Part shown: piece by piece, positions 63,574 to 64,000 of the stretch
Layout of the letters: each line of letters begins with the position of its first letter
How positions within the stretch are numbered: position 1 is the first letter of the stretch
Assembly (NCBI GenBank): GCA_030410095.1
Contig: JAUFRC010000001.1
Span: forward strand, 2,863,501 to 2,927,500
Origin: Paracoccus cavernae
GTDB taxonomy: Bacteria > Pseudomonadota > Alphaproteobacteria > Rhodobacterales > Rhodobacteraceae
DNA length: 64,000 nucleotides
Reading direction: 5' to 3'
Position numbers and translations under genes: made by a program
Notes under the pieces: generated by a model
Database searches by the model: none
What the model was told of the DNA's origin: nothing
What the model saw: only the letters and a program-made list of their open reading frames with translations

Positions 63574-64000
63574 TCAGATTGATTGGAGCAGGCCGCCGTC
63601 GACGGCAATGGCCTGGCCGGTAATATAGGATGCGCGTTCCGAAGCCAGAAAAGCCGCGAGCGCAGCGAATTCGGCGGGATCACCTAGCCGGCCCGCGGGG
63701 ATCTTGGGCCCCATGCTGGCGTCGTCGACCCCGAGCTCGGCCATACGGTCGGTATTCGTATAGCCGGGCAGCAGCGCGTTTACCGTGATCCCGTTGCCGG
63801 CTACCTCGCGCGCGAGCGTATTGACCAGCCCCAAAAGACCGGCCCGCAAGCTGTTCGAGATCAGCAGACCCGGCTGGGGCTCTTTGGCGGCGACCGAGGT
63901 TACGGCAAGGATGCGGCCCCATCCTTGCGCCTTCATCGCGGGCAGGGCGGTCTGGATGCTGTCGACCGCGCTGAGCCAGAGGCCCTGAAAACCCGCGCGC
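63574..64000 (-). CDS. Short-chain dehydrogenase/reductase, C-terminal part
   Basis: The N-terminal NAD(P)-binding part lies beyond the window end. Seen are WGRILAVTSVAAKEP with the catalytic serine, EVAGNGITVNALLPGYTNTD and AAFLASERASYITGQAIAVD. Where most SDRs have Y-x-x-x-K this protein has I-S-N-S-L-R-A-G, an atypical SDR subgroup in which the tyrosine is absent. It heads a two-gene unit with the aminotransferase. Function unknown. Confidence 0.85.
   Translation of the reverse strand, partial: RAGFQGLWLSAVDSIQTALPAMKAQGWGRILAVTSVAAKEPQPGLLISNSLRAGLLGLVNTLAREVAGNGITVNALLPGYTNTDRMAELGVDDASMGPKIPAGRLGDPAEFAALAAFLASERASYITGQAIAVDGGLLQSI

Overview
The window is GC-rich, densely packed alphaproteobacterial DNA. 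Several things point to Rhodobacteraceae, most likely a Paracoccus- or Rhodobacter-like genome: long operons chained by ATGA stop/start overlaps, an Iron-Rhodo-type box upstream of a haemin receptor, cobalamin salvage with CbiZ, a Hint-domain protein of the kind common in that family, and a recurring intergenic element containing GGTATTTTT and TGATGAAGAA. The genus is an inference; there is no rRNA or tRNA in the window to confirm it. I saw no CRISPR array, prophage, insertion sequence or replication origin.

The dominant technical feature is that most genes are broken by small frameshifts, usually one missing base in a short G, C, A or T run. I count more than 50, about one per kilobase. They hit housekeeping and accessory genes alike, and the flanking halves stay perfectly conserved in phase-corrected reading. 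I read them as base-calling or assembly errors, so the genes are annotated across the shifts as single CDSs.

Layout. Positions 1-138 hold the start of an ABC solute-binding protein. 262-3594 (minus) is btuF-btuC-btuD-cbiZ, a cobamide uptake and remodelling operon. 3896-8338 (plus) has a KefB-type K+/H+ antiporter, an NAD(P)H:FMN/quinone reductase and two pirins, which looks like an electrophile or quinone response cluster. 8590-20845 is a catabolic region: a DUF1537 acid-sugar kinase and a GntR regulator (plus), an opposing operon of BNR/sialidase-like protein, PdxA-like dehydrogenase, DapA-like lyase and iron alcohol dehydrogenase (minus), then an EamA exporter and a family-5 (dipeptide-type) ABC importer (plus). 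Together they look like an undescribed acid-sugar or sugar-conjugate degradation pathway feeding triose phosphate. 20870-24343 is a divergent LysR / MHS transporter plus ureohydrolase pair with a clear palindromic operator between them.

24623-28745 is nrdHIEF, a class Ib ribonucleotide reductase operon behind a cobalamin riboswitch. This makes sense beside cobamide salvage, because a B12-independent reductase would be made when B12 is scarce. 28862-32440 holds an acyl-CoA synthetase and a TerC-CBS-CorC membrane protein. 32530-36195 has a DsbA-like protein, an OmpR/PmrA-type two-component system and a Tat-exported L,D-transpeptidase; both the regulator and the transpeptidase carry a textbook CTTAAG-N5-CTTAAG box. 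36325-37425 is a Hint-domain protein with a small upstream partner. aspA and a MOSC protein follow.

40098-45769 is a haem uptake operon: an iron box, a TonB receptor, an SbmA/BacA/YddA-type ABC protein, a HutX-like haem carrier and ChaN. 45878-59272 (minus) is a full myo-inositol catabolic and transport operon (LacI regulator, IbpA-IatA-IatP-like ABC system, two Gfo/Idh/MocA dehydrogenases, IolI-like TIM barrel, IolC fused to DUF2090, IolD, IolE, IolB), with no iolA in the window. The end holds a second EamA exporter, pabB-pabC for p-aminobenzoate, a PLP aminotransferase and the C-terminal part of an SDR.
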